A DNA stretch of 64,000 bases from Agriotes lineatus (taxonomy: Eukaryota; Arthropoda; Insecta; Coleoptera; Elateridae), in contig CALNHX010001055.1 of assembly GCA_940337035.1 (NCBI GenBank), positions 62,001-126,000 on the forward strand, written 5' to 3'. The position numbers and the translations under genes are program-made. This document shows, in pieces, positions 45,613 to 54,931 of the stretch (position 1 is the first letter of the stretch; every line of letters begins with the position of its first letter). The notes below the pieces were generated by a model, which was not told the DNA's origin, made no database searches, and worked only from the letters and a program-made list of their open reading frames with translations.

Positions 45613-46849
45613 TGAAACAATTTTTTGGCTTCCCATAATTGTTTCGCCAGTTATCCAATTATTTCAGGCTTAACCTGTATATTTTTAGCTGAATTATAAA
45701 TCCTTTGCATTTCAAATTCTTCAGTTTTCCAAACCAGGGCATTTTGTACCTGGTTCGAGTTCTTTCTTTCACGCGATGAACTCTCGACCCGCGCTATCTC
45801 TTATCAGAGCCTTCTTTTGAAAACGAATTTTTCGTCCGAGCACTTGACGTTCTCGCCTCGGCCCGCCGGGTTTGGCGTGGCTGAGGTTGGATTTTAATTA
45901 AGTCAAATTACGTGCGCTCAACCGGTTTCTATGAGCTTTATGTTCCTAAGAGCTGATTATGATCAGGTACGATGGCGCTTTTCTGTTTTGTTATTCGCAT
46001 AGTAATTACATTTTTTTCTTAGCGCTAGCCTTATCGCATTTTCCACACCTGCTGGGCTCGGCGTATTTGCTGCCTTTTGAGGATGCTTCCGCAGCAATTT
46101 TCGGCGCATCGGCGGCGATTTCAACAATGGTTGTAGCCGTTCACGTCCAGCTTATGTTTCGAGGTTAGTTAGTGCTACTCCAGGATTAAATATCAACTTA
46201 TCTTCAATACCCGAATTTATACATTTTAAACCCGTAATTATTTGGAATTTAAATTCACACGTTCCGCAATTATTAACATGTAATGTTCAATTTCATACAT
46301 GCTCTTGCTTTTTACATTTGAATTTTTATGCTTATAGTTAATTATGCTCAGTATTTGAAGCTGCAAGTTTGATGTGTATTGACCCTCTGTAAAAGGTACA
46401 GTCACGTTTTTTTGTTTTCAATATCTTAAACAAAGGATTTATTACATGACTGTGATAAGCTGATGCCACGAATGATTTGTACACAACTTTGTTATCACAT
46501 TATTTGCATTTTAATTATTCTGATAATTTAATACTGACGCTTCAAGACTTTTTATTGCTTATTAATTAAACGCTAGTCACTTGCAGTTTATTTCTTCTTA
46601 TTATTTGAAATCTTTTTACTTCTGGCGCCCATTTCCGTTCCTTTTTTTAAGACATTCCAGGGTACACAGCTGATGAGTTGAACCTACGATCCAAGGCCGC
46701 CGAAATTTGAGTTAGTTAGGGCCATCGCGTTGAGTAAAGAGTTTTCAGAGCTGCCGTGGTGTATAAACTGTAGGGGGGTTGATCTGCGATTTTTACTACC
46801 ATTGCTTAATTTTAATGATCAATCGCAGGTCGGCTTCTTTATTGTTTCA
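45613..46849. mobile_element. Unclassified 1,237-bp insertion, TSD ACGT
   Basis: The plus strand begins TGAAACAATT and ends ATTGTTTCA, with a related GGCTTC inside the left end and GGCTTC/GAAGCC near the right. ACGT lies on both sides (45609-45612 and 46850-46853), and its removal rejoins the transposase frame at one codon. Internal matter is unrecognised. It includes a GC-rich plus-strand stretch (45959-46168) with a good acceptor (TTTTTTCTTAG) and donor (GAG/GTTAGT) that could be an exon. A short hairpin lies near 46775-46830. The superfamily is uncertain. Confidence 0.7.
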
Positions 46850-48513
46850 ACGTATTCTGTGACTTTCTAAACCCGCTTTTGTAACAGCAGTCCTAAATCT
46901 TAGAATATTTTGCGAGATTGCGTTTTTTAACTCTTTATCAGTTTTTGGCCTTTTTGCACAATCTTTCAATTTATTAATGTAATTGCGAAGAATGTGATTT
47001 TTGCATTCAATTTTTTTTATATCCATTGATCCGTAGGGCATGCACTCTAAAAGTTTTCTGTACACACTGCTGTCACCGTCACCTACAAGTTTAACGTATT
47101 TTGTGCCATACATCGCAACAGATTTTTTGAATCCTAAAACAATAATGTTAGCTTCCATACTGGTTGAGATTCCTGTCCAAATTTTATAACACGTATGTTC
47201 AGGGCTAGTTTCGTTATCATATAAATCTTTCCTGGCGCATACCAGACAATATTTGTTTTTTACTGCCATATACAGCACCTTTTTTGTTCTCAGTCCTACT
47301 ATACAAGCAACTCCGGAAAGTGCAATATAATTAGTTCGATAAGGACGTTTACACCAAGCCGTGTCTGCTACTACAGCAATTGTAGGATAACCTTCGGAAT
47401 CAACTTTTCCATTTTCCCTTGCTAATATTGCTTCTTCTTTAGCTCCTCTTGCCATTAATTCCGTGCCGGCACGATTATAAGTGTTACATATCTGGTCATG
47501 ATAATTTGCATAAGTTGCGGATGAAATTGTCGGTATATCCATAGCTGAAGAAAATTCTGACAATTGTGTATATCCTGCACCTATTGAAACAGTAGCAGAA
47601 ACGGCTGCTAGGTTTACACCCATTTTGCTTTTATCGTCCAGCTTCTCAGTGGACACAGTATCTACTTTGTTCCACACCGAACACTTCAGACTATACACAG
47701 ATGCAAATCCTAAGCGTTTTTTACTAATAATATCCATATTAAAGAAAGAACAACCAAAACCCTCGTGTTGAAGCGATTTTAACGATTTTAAAAAATGGGG
47801 GATGTCTACAAAACGGCGACCACTAACAGTACTAGTTTCATTTTCTTGTTTTTGTTCAATTTCCACTTCTAGTTCGAGTAACGAATCTGATGAGGAACAG
47901 TTTTCTTCATTGAAATCACTGAATTCACTTAATTCAACAGAATCGTAATTTTTCAGATATATCACCGTTAAAAAAAGTTCTTCGGTTACCAACACATCAG
48001 ACCGATCCATAGACATTTTGGTATCGGTATCGGACATAGATGGTGCATTGAAAAACGCATCCGCTACATCTACAAACATTTTTGTATCCAAGTTTGATGA
48101 AGAAGTAGCTGCACTATCCGTTGCAAACTTTGCAACGCGCATTTTCTTATTTTTTCCTTTCACGCTCCGTCTTTTTTGAAACAGACGACACCATTTAGAA
48201 ACTGAATATGGTTTACGAGCCATGTTTGATAATAAACTTTCAACTGCATAAGCAATGCACTGAAGTTGATAACATGTGCATACTGATTTATATAAGGGCA
48301 TTGTCAGGGGTGGTCTAAAATTGAAATACCCTGTAATTGGTCGTTCGAATAGCCAATTAAAAATATTCTTGTAATATTAGAACGTCCTTCTCAGGGTCAA
48401 TTATATAACATTTAGCCAATTCCACAAACTTGTACTTTGTAGGTTTTATGGTATAATGACTAATAGCCTAACTAACTACTTTCCAATGTTTCACCGTAAT
48501 AGTGAATTCCAAC

Positions 48514-48637
48514 AGTATAGTCGAATGCACTTTAACTTGGCAGGTACAAAGTTCGCTTTGTCTTGTATTAGTATACTAACATACTAATATTCAAAGCGAA
48601 CTGTGTACCTGCCAAGTTAAAGTGCCTTCGACTATAA
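48514..48637. repeat. 124-bp hairpin
   Basis: Arms of about 50 bp pair almost perfectly (CACTTTAACTTGGCAGGTAC with its complement; AGTTCGCTTTG with CAAAGCGAACT). The apex is a second AT-rich hairpin (TTAGTAT/ATACTAA) with loop ACTAAC. It is not coding. Confidence 0.85.
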
Positions 48638-49197
48638 TCAATTCAATGATAATAAATAAATAAACAGAATATGAGAAACATAAGTAAAAAGAAAATTTGG
48701 ACTTGTCAGCAAAGAACTTAGGAGTCACAATATAAAAAAAGACCGCCAATAAGGCGCCTGGACTTTCCCATACATTAAACAGAAAATAAGTAAACGACAC
48801 TGGCGAATATCAATCGAACAGGCAAGACACGGTACGGGTCACACACGCTGAACTTTGCAAATTTTTCGGTCGTCGTGGCGGGTACGTTCGCAATAGTCAA
48901 TATTTTCAAAAACAAGCGGATATCTTCTTTATTTTTGAGTTTACGCTAGTAGAGTTTTGCAGCAATATTATGTACAAACTAACGCTGGCTATGAATCTGT
49001 AGAAAGAGGGGTTTTGTATCATTTCCGGTTATAGTGAACCCTTTCAGACAGGTAAGAACAACGTTTAGTTGGATGCCTACTAATAAAGAGTTGCTACAAA
49101 TTTCAAGCAGATATTTTTTCCAATCAAAAGGAAGCCTTAAGGAAGCACTTGATATTGTTATATTCCAAATCAAGTATTTGTAATTGAATTTTCAAAA
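48638..49197. other. No gene recognised
   Basis: Minus-strand frames at 48591-48800 and 48979-49173 are hydrophobic or low in information and show no domain. The second lies just upstream of the DUF4806-like fragment and may belong to the same worn insertion. Confidence 0.4.
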
Positions 49198-49404
49198 GTG
49201 GTTAGACGTACTATTCGGCGGAAGTTTTTCACATTTAAGATCAAACGGCTGTCCACTTTGGGTGGAGCTAGCGTTAATGCAGTTACCAGATCTGTTTTAA
49301 GATTCATTTTATCAAACGAAGTTGCCGTTTTATTTAATTGGGCTGGACGCAATAAATATCCTGATTTTATTAATGTATTTCTGAACTCCTGTATAAGATT
49401 ATGA
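49198..49404 (+). pseudogene. DUF4806-like domain fragment
   Basis: A 68-codon frame with RLSTLGGASVNAVTRSVL followed by LSNEVAVLFNWAGRNKYPDF and a hydrophobic C-terminus. The spacing of GG...(K/N)...V...(L/I)...(E/V)A..FNW.GR.K..F resembles DUF4806, a domain of unknown function found in many, often transposon-associated, insect proteins. There is no start codon or upstream coding sequence, so it is at best the last exon or a relic. The identification is by pattern memory only. Confidence 0.42.
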
Positions 49405-50760
49405 TAGCTGCGATATCTTTTGAGAAAATTACGAAGGTAGTTTTAACAAGCTTTTGACAAACTTTATTAGTTTTATCAGAGTCTACAATACCAAATACAA
49501 ATTATTTAAATAATATAACGTAGGATAAAATAAATATATAAAATTTCAATTGTAGGGAACTATATATTTTTTGTTTTCAATGAAAGCAATTCTCATTGAG
49601 AAATCTGCACGATAATTGGACAATGAAGTCTTTGTTGTCTGGACGAATTTTTGCTGACCTCCTTTATCAAATAACCAGAATGTTATTGTCTAGAGACTAA
49701 AATGTGCAAAGCCGGTAAAGATTGAACTATGAAACTTATTGTTTGAGAAAAAATCAGCACAACTGCTAAATTGAATGCTGTCCTTGTTTGAAAATTTTTG
49801 CTGACGCTGTTAAAAGTCTAATTTTGAAATTTTTACAAGATTCTCACGATACATTTTGGAGGTAAAAGTCTAATTTTTACAAGATTCCCACGATGAATTT
49901 TGAAGTTAAGAGTCTAATTTTGAAATGTTTACAAGATTCCTATACCGGACGTGAGTCATTGTCTGGAAATGTCAGACTTGTCAAAACCTGTCTGCCTGCG
50001 TGTTTATCTTCTGCACAATTAAACAATGAAGCCATTGTTTGAGAAATGTCCAAGGTTGCAAAAAATAAACCGAATTAATTGTGGTCTAATAGTATATATC
50101 GAATTATTTCTAGCTAAAAGATGCAATATGAAAATCCAAACCATTTTAAATACCTTGTTAGGTTTTTGTTTTATTACGCGATCAACGAAATGTATGTCTA
50201 GATATTTAACTTTTTGAAACTCAAGATCGTAGAAACATCCTCGAATAGGCCGATTGGAAGCATCTTTAGTAGATAGGTAATATGTTCGATCCCACTGGAG
50301 GACTGTTTAAGCGGTAGACAGTATTTAACATAATACAAAAGTGTTGGGGACATTGAGAGAAATCCTCAACATTGTTTGTAAGCAAAGTAAATATTACGTG
50401 TTTTTTCCCGTACTTTATTCAATACACAGTCTCGAAATTGAGCCGATAGTTATTTATTTCGCTTGGATTTATGTACAGCATCCCCTCATTTTAGCAATAA
50501 GCAAGTTCCTAAAGAAATATTATTATGCTGTAGAGATTTACAGGTTACAGTTCGGAGTGTAAACTTAGTTAAAAATGTTGGATATTTCTTTACCGGTATT
50601 AGCAACAGTACCATTTAATTGCATATTGTTTTCTTTTACGTAAGACCCAAATTTTAGATTCCATTGTTTTAATATAGGTTCGAAAGCACTGCTGACAGAC
50701 AGAAGTAGAGGGAAGTGGATGGTTCTGGAACCTCCCCCCACCACTTGGCCTTGAGTTCAA
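49405..50760. other. No gene recognised; short tandem repeat at 49805-49960
   Basis: AT-rich sequence. At 49805-49960 a unit of about 60 bp containing AAGTCTAATTTT and TTTACAAGATTC is repeated two to three times. Open frames at 50026-50217 and 50341-50562 have no recognisable features. Confidence 0.5.
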
Positions 50761-50761
50761 G

Positions 50762-50892
50762 GCCAAGGCCACATGCAAGGTGAGGCCACATGCAAGGTGA
50801 GGCCACGTTCAAGGCGAGGTCACGTTCAATCCCAAGGTCACATGCAAGGCGGGGCCACGTGCAAGCCCAAGGTCACGTTCGAAGCGAGGCCA
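50762..50892. repeat. GC-rich minisatellite at the left edge of the Polinton
   Basis: Short units of the type AAGGTGAGGCCACATGC / AAGGCGAGGTCACGTTC repeat about six times. They lie just upstream of the first Polinton-side gene. Their role is unknown; tandem repeats near the termini are known in Polintons and other large DNA elements. Confidence 0.75.
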
Positions 50893-50916
50893 TCAACAGT
50901 AACCTTGAAGACTGGG

Positions 50917-50948
50917 TATAACATGAGGTGTAGTTTTGTGTTCAGTAG
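50917..50948 (+). promoter_or_regulatory. Core promoter of the 50978 gene
   Basis: TATAACA at 50917 lies about 27 bp before the A of an arthropod-type initiator TTCAGTAG (50941-50948). The spacing is right for RNA polymerase II, and the start codon follows about 34 bp later. Confidence 0.55.
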
Positions 50949-50977
50949 TATATCGTGTGCTGTACTAGCAAAAAACA

Positions 50978-51646
50978 ATGGATCAAGTACAAAAGGTTGG
51001 TGAAACTGTGAAGGGGCGAGTATCAAAGAAAAAAGTGAAACTGTTATATCCAGTATTGTTAAACGCAACAAGTTACCCGTTGAATAAGTCAAGAAATAAA
51101 TCTGTGAGTTTGGGTTTGACCTGTTTTGGATCGTTTGTGCCGAGGGTGCTAATTAGTGGGATTAACAACAATTTTATACTGCTAGACGAAGGAGAGTGGC
51201 AAGTCTTTCTTAAAAATGAAGATGTGATAAACAGACATTTTAACTATAAAGATGGAGATTTAAAACCGGTGGATATAAGTCCAGGCAAACGAATATATTT
51301 CCAAAAAATCGGAAATAAGAAAGTGATTGTGCTGCAGGAACTTAAGCGATCCCAAGTGTATCTCGGTATGCAATCAGTAGCAGAATTGTGGGGGTTGCTA
51401 CCGCTGCTGAATTTTAAAGCTGAACTATTGAAGAGTCAGATGTTGGAACAATTTTACAGTAGTGTAATAGACGCGGTTTGGAATTTACCCGGCGACTTTA
51501 AAAGAAGCATTGAGGATGCGTTACCGCCAATAAAATCGGAAAATGTATACTGCATGCATGAAATGCTAAAGTATGCTTTGGACGTCATTAGATATGATAT
51601 TGTGTTTAAACAATACGCCCAACAACAGCAAACGTTGGAACAATAA
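50978..51646 (+). CDS. Possible PC4/p15-like protein of the Polinton
   Basis: An intact 222-codon frame with a good start context (AACAATGG) and an AATAAA signal at about 51673. Residues about 40-85 read as short strands with the pattern SLGLTC..FVPRVLISG...ILLDEGEWQVF. This recalls the PC4/p15 transcriptional coactivator fold, a single-strand DNA-binding domain found in several insect DNA viruses and mobile elements. The remainder is helical and unrecognised, with a Gln-rich tail (YAQQQQTLEQ). If right, it would bind DNA or modulate transcription. It is convergent with the minus-strand gene that ends at 51761. The domain call is tentative; the gene itself looks real. Confidence 0.6.
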   Translation: MDQVQKVGETVKGRVSKKKVKLLYPVLLNATSYPLNKSRNKSVSLGLTCFGSFVPRVLISGINNNFILLDEGEWQVFLKNEDVINRHFNYKDGDLKPVDISPGKRIYFQKIGNKKVIVLQELKRSQVYLGMQSVAELWGLLPLLNFKAELLKSQMLEQFYSSVIDAVWNLPGDFKRSIEDALPPIKSENVYCMHEMLKYALDVIRYDIVFKQYAQQQQTLEQ

Positions 51647-51760
51647 GTGTTTATCATGTAGTTATAACGATGTAATAAAAAATTAAAAATTTTAAAACGT
51701 TTATTATACAAATAACTTACTGACTAACTTAGAAACTAACCTAACCTAACAACTTAAAAT

Positions 51761-52998
51761 CTACTCCTCAACGTCTCTTTCGTACCCTGAATTGTTTTCA
51801 CCACCACTGTCACCGTTTTCCATTCCTTCACCACCACTGTCACCGTTTTCCCCACCCGAAGACCAACCCTGCGTGGAGACGTCGAAAATGCTATCTCCAA
51901 CAGAAGATATGGTGTCAGATACGTGATCCATATCGTTAATCCTCGGATCATTTGGACTCCATATGAGACTGATGTCATCAGGTATGGACAACCCATCCGA
52001 TCGGAGACTCGACGGTGTAGACGACCTATCCAACAGCATATCTTCATCAGGCTGGTCAATGCCGGCCGAGTCCGCATTCAACAGCCTCGACCTGATGTTG
52101 TTCAGTTCTGGGATGTTGAGGTCTCCGATGTATTCACCATCCGTCCTGCATAGGTGCCCTTCCACGTAGTGGAAGAAGGCACAACGCCCGGACGGATAGA
52201 TTCGGGTGCGAAGCAAGACGAGTAGAGGATGTAGTAGCTCAGGACTCCACGAGAAATCCCGAAGCCATACCCTCACATCGCCATTGGTGAGGTTTTCTAC
52301 CTCCCACTCGGGGGCGAAACAGACGTTGTTCGATCGAAAAAACCACACCAACTGCATTTCAACTGTGAAAAGAGAAGTAGCTTATTAAATATATAACTAA
52401 AATTGGCAAGCTTTTACTAAAACAGTTATTAACAATTGAAACAGGGTCGGTCATTCTGCCGGACTCATATTTACAACTGGTAACATACCTGTAATGTAAC
52501 GATGATGCGGTTCAATGGTGTGGTTGGACAGTGGTGGAATGATGTGGGCGGCCCCACTATAGCTGTAGAAAGACATGTAATTTCTCAAAGAAGCAATTCT
52601 CTCCTACTTACGTAAACGGCCCAAATCATCTCCATTAATTCCAGGTCTCTGTAGACTTTAATATGACGTCCCAGAAACCACCTTGTCTCTAACAAAATGG
52701 CTTCCGGGACGTATTCGCAGTTGCTTAAGGTTACTACGTCATCCTAAAAATAAATATATTGTGAACCAGATTTAGGAACAACATTTTCTTACAGTCTTAT
52801 ATTTTTCCTTGACGTATTCGATTAAAGCTTTCTCTAAAAAAATTATAAAAATTTATTACATCAACTATTAAAATTTACAAAAAAAATTACCGAAAGGCGA
52901 CTGGACTGGGCCGCACTTTACGCCTTCAAGAAACTGATCTGTAAATTTCTTGCATGTATACTGTTTAAAATACAAAAAAAAACAAGCATCTTACCCAT
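51761..52998 (-). CDS. Unrecognised multi-exon viral gene with acidic tail
   Basis: Best exon model on the minus strand: 52998-52995 (ATGG), 52938-52891, 52833-52793, 52743-52612, 52562-52489, 52362-51761. All introns are short with GT..AG ends (for example GTAAGTAG..CTACAG). Frame is continuous through exon 4 and from exon 5 to the stop, but the exon 4/5 junction is off by one base, so either the junction is mis-modelled or the gene is damaged. The middle is rich in aromatic residues (LRDFSWSPELLHPLL). The C-terminal 90 residues are acidic, with two SGGE-type repeats (GENGDSGGEG). No known domain recognised. It lies between the PC4-like gene and the repeat arrays. Confidence 0.55.
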
Positions 52999-53165
52999 TC
53001 TGCCGGTGTTCTGGAGTGTTGGTGAAGTGTGACTTTCTATGGAATATGCTACTGCTTATAAAGGATGAAATTTGCATTTAAGTGGGGATATTCGATTGAG
53101 GGTATTGCAAATTTGTCATTTTTGCTAATTACGGCGCTATCTAATCATAGTTTTAAATTAACATA

Positions 53166-53273
53166 TCCGAAAATTATTTTTCGTGCATGCCAACAACGTC
53201 CTAATTTGCCCTCGCGTCCCGCTCGGGCAAATTAATACGACGTTGTTGGACCGCACTCAAAAAAATTTCCGGA
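53166..53273. repeat. Long hairpin with GCG-GGA-CGC tip
   Basis: Arms of about 48 bp pair (CCAACAACGTC with GACGTTGTTGG; AATTTGCCC with GGGCAAATT; TCCGAAAA with TTTCCGGA). The apex at 53214-53222 is GCG-GGA-CGC on the minus strand. Confidence 0.78.
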
Positions 53274-53284
53274 AAGAATTAATG

Positions 53285-53400
53285 CTCTTATGAGATTATA
53301 TGTGACTACTTAATATTTTTTAAAACAATAGTTAATTCGCTTCCTAGTAATAATGCAAACTACAATTTGTTATGAAAACGTCGTACAAATCATAATTATA
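53285..53400. repeat. Partial copy of the 11-kb foldback element arm
   Basis: TTTTAAAACAATAGTTAA, then CTTCCTAG.AATAATGCA.ACTACA and TTGTTATGAAAA, follow the order of the right arm at 11435-11500 with scattered differences. Only one arm is present. Confidence 0.65.
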
Positions 53401-53445
53401 GATTATTGGAAAAAAACATAGGAAATAATAAAATTGGACGTATTA

Positions 53446-53735
53446 TTGCAAATGCTGCAGGATGCATCTGCATTTCTGCTTTGTAAACAAGTGACGTCAA
53501 TGGAAAATTTACACTATGTTAAAAACATCTTTGACACAGGCGAATGCTCCTTTTATTTTTTTGCTTCGACTTTTAGACGACCCTTGCAAATGCTGCAGGA
53601 TGCATCTGCATTTCTGCTTTGTAAACAAGTGACGTCAATGGAAAATTTACACTATGTTAAAAACATCTGTGACCCGGGCAAATGCTCCTTTTATTTTTTT
53701 GCTTCGACTTTTAGACGACCCTCGCAAGTGAAAAT
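53446..53735. repeat. 138-bp direct tandem duplication carrying TGACGTCA
   Basis: Two copies start at 53446 and 53584 (TTGCAAATGCTGCAGGATGC), nearly identical, with the start of a third at about 53722. Each contains the palindrome TGACGTCA (53492-53499 and 53630-53637), a CRE/ATF-type binding word. Because 138 is divisible by three, a spurious 101-codon frame spans the pair. Position upstream of the polymerase-side genes suggests an enhancer-like or origin-like repeat; this is inference. Confidence 0.85.
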
Positions 53736-53744
53736 GTAAGTGTA

Positions 53745-54485
53745 ATTGCAACAATGGGAAGTTTTTCAAAGTAATCAGATATTTCCGAATTTTCATAGAG
53801 GGATATAGTTTATCATTTTGAACAACTTTTCTTAATAAAATTTTGCCGTATTATGAACTAACGAGGCAGCGGAATTGAAATAGGAATTCGTTTTATGTAC
53901 AATTGCGACAATTAGAAGTTTTTCAAAGTAATCAGATATTTGCGAAAATTCATAGAGGGGTGTAATTTATCATTTTGAACAACTTTTCTTAATAAAATTT
54001 TGTCGTATTATGAACTAACGAGCCAGCGGAATTTAATATGGAATTTTGTCTATGCGTAATTGAAAATAATGAGAAGTTTTTCAAAGTGATCAGATATTTG
54101 CGAAAATTCATAGAGCGGTGTAATTTATCATTTTGAACAACTTTTCTTAATAAAATTTTGTCGTATTATGAACTAACGAGGCAGCGGAATTTAATATGGA
54201 ATATCGTCTATGCGTAATTGAAAACAATGGGAAGTTTTTCAAAGTAATCAGATATTTCCGAATTTTCATAGAGGGATATAGTTTATCATTTTGAACAACT
54301 TTTCTTAATAAAATTTTGCCGTATTATGAAGTAACAGGGCAGTGCAATTTAATATGGAATATCGTTTTATATCTCATTGCAAACAATGAGAAGTTTTTCA
54401 AAGTGATCAGATATTTATGAAATTTCATATAGCAGGCGTAATTTTACATTCTGAACAACTTTTCTTAATAAAATTTTGCTATATC
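53745..54485. repeat. ~158-bp tandem array, about 4.7 copies
   Basis: The phrase GAAGTTTTTCAAAGT.ATCAG recurs at 53758, 53915, 54073, 54231 and 54390, a period of 157-159 bp. Each unit also has TTTTGAACAACTTTTCTTAA (ending in a conserved TAATAAAATTTTG.C) and a GAACTAACGAG.CAG stretch. Units differ by several percent. The array is non-coding and ends about 70 bp before the gene at 54555. Confidence 0.92.
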
Positions 54486-54554
54486 TTTAAGGAAATTAGC
54501 ATCGTAATATAAAATAGTATTGAAAGTTGAAGTTGGCCTTCGCATTTCGTATAA

Positions 54555-54926
54555 ATGCAGCTCTCCAAGCTGCAGCAAACCATTCTGTTACCTGCTTTTG
54601 CAATGTCAACTGTGTGCCAATCTTGTGGAGGTGTTCTACTACCCAAAAAGATGTCTAAATACTCGAGGCTTAGCTTGAAGAAAACATCGGAAAAGGGTAA
54701 AGTTAAACTTTGCGCCTGCACGGAACCGAGCGTTTCATCCCCCAGTTCCGTACAGGCATTGTCGCAAGCCGCCATAAAGGTTTTAAGTGACGTATTAATT
54801 GCTCCTAATTACGAAATTGTTTCTCCAAGTAGTAGTCAAGGTTCGAGCAAAATTTTAAAATCAGCTTTAAGGAAAGGTCAGAAAATAAAAAAAATCCGGC
54901 AAAATTCAATTTTGGGAAATATATAG
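54555..54926 (+). CDS. Unrecognised 123-codon gene
   Basis: The frame begins at the ATG at 54555, just after TATAAATG; an alternative start is the Met at 54603 (MSTVCQSCGG). It contains two short Cys pairs, CQSCGG (about residue 21) and CAC (about residue 53), that could bind a metal. The C-terminus is basic (LRKGQKIKKIRQ). The stop is 5 bp before the next start codon. I do not recognise the family. It may be a separate small viral protein, or a 5' exon of the next gene if an unseen intron joins them. Confidence 0.45.
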   Translation: MQLSKLQQTILLPAFAMSTVCQSCGGVLLPKKMSKYSRLSLKKTSEKGKVKLCACTEPSVSSPSSVQALSQAAIKVLSDVLIAPNYEIVSPSSSQGSSKILKSALRKGQKIKKIRQNSILGNI

Positions 54927-54931
54927 AGAAT

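Larger units (their letters stand above)
43465..48223 (-). pseudogene. Mutator-like transposase fused to a YqaJ-type nuclease domain, split by two insertions
   Basis: Starting at the ATG at 48223 (more plausible than upstream frame extensions), the frame runs to 46850. It contains the insect Mutator-like transposase core with a Cys-rich patch (YCLVCARKDLYD) and KLVGDGDSSVYRK. After a 1,237-bp insertion it resumes in the same codon frame at 45612, contains HIFGDHTGC, and shifts frame at a seven-T run (45235-45241). It continues through LTASNFGRICKMR (about 44950), shifts again near 44927, and is split by the hAT-like element at 43745-44746 exactly before ASPDG. It ends with EVKCPYSARM, the D..E-x-K core of YqaJ-type nucleases. 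The stop at 43465 follows LPIREA. Terminal repeats of the parent transposon were not found. Confidence 0.78.

Noticed and set aside
45959..46168. GC-rich exon-like stretch considered as a host gene exon
   Set aside because: Splice signals look good, but it lies wholly inside a mobile insertion and no partner exons could be found.
53434..53739. 101-codon frame with an internal repeat
   Set aside because: It spans a 138-bp non-coding tandem duplication; the repeat length is a multiple of three, so the frame stays open by chance.
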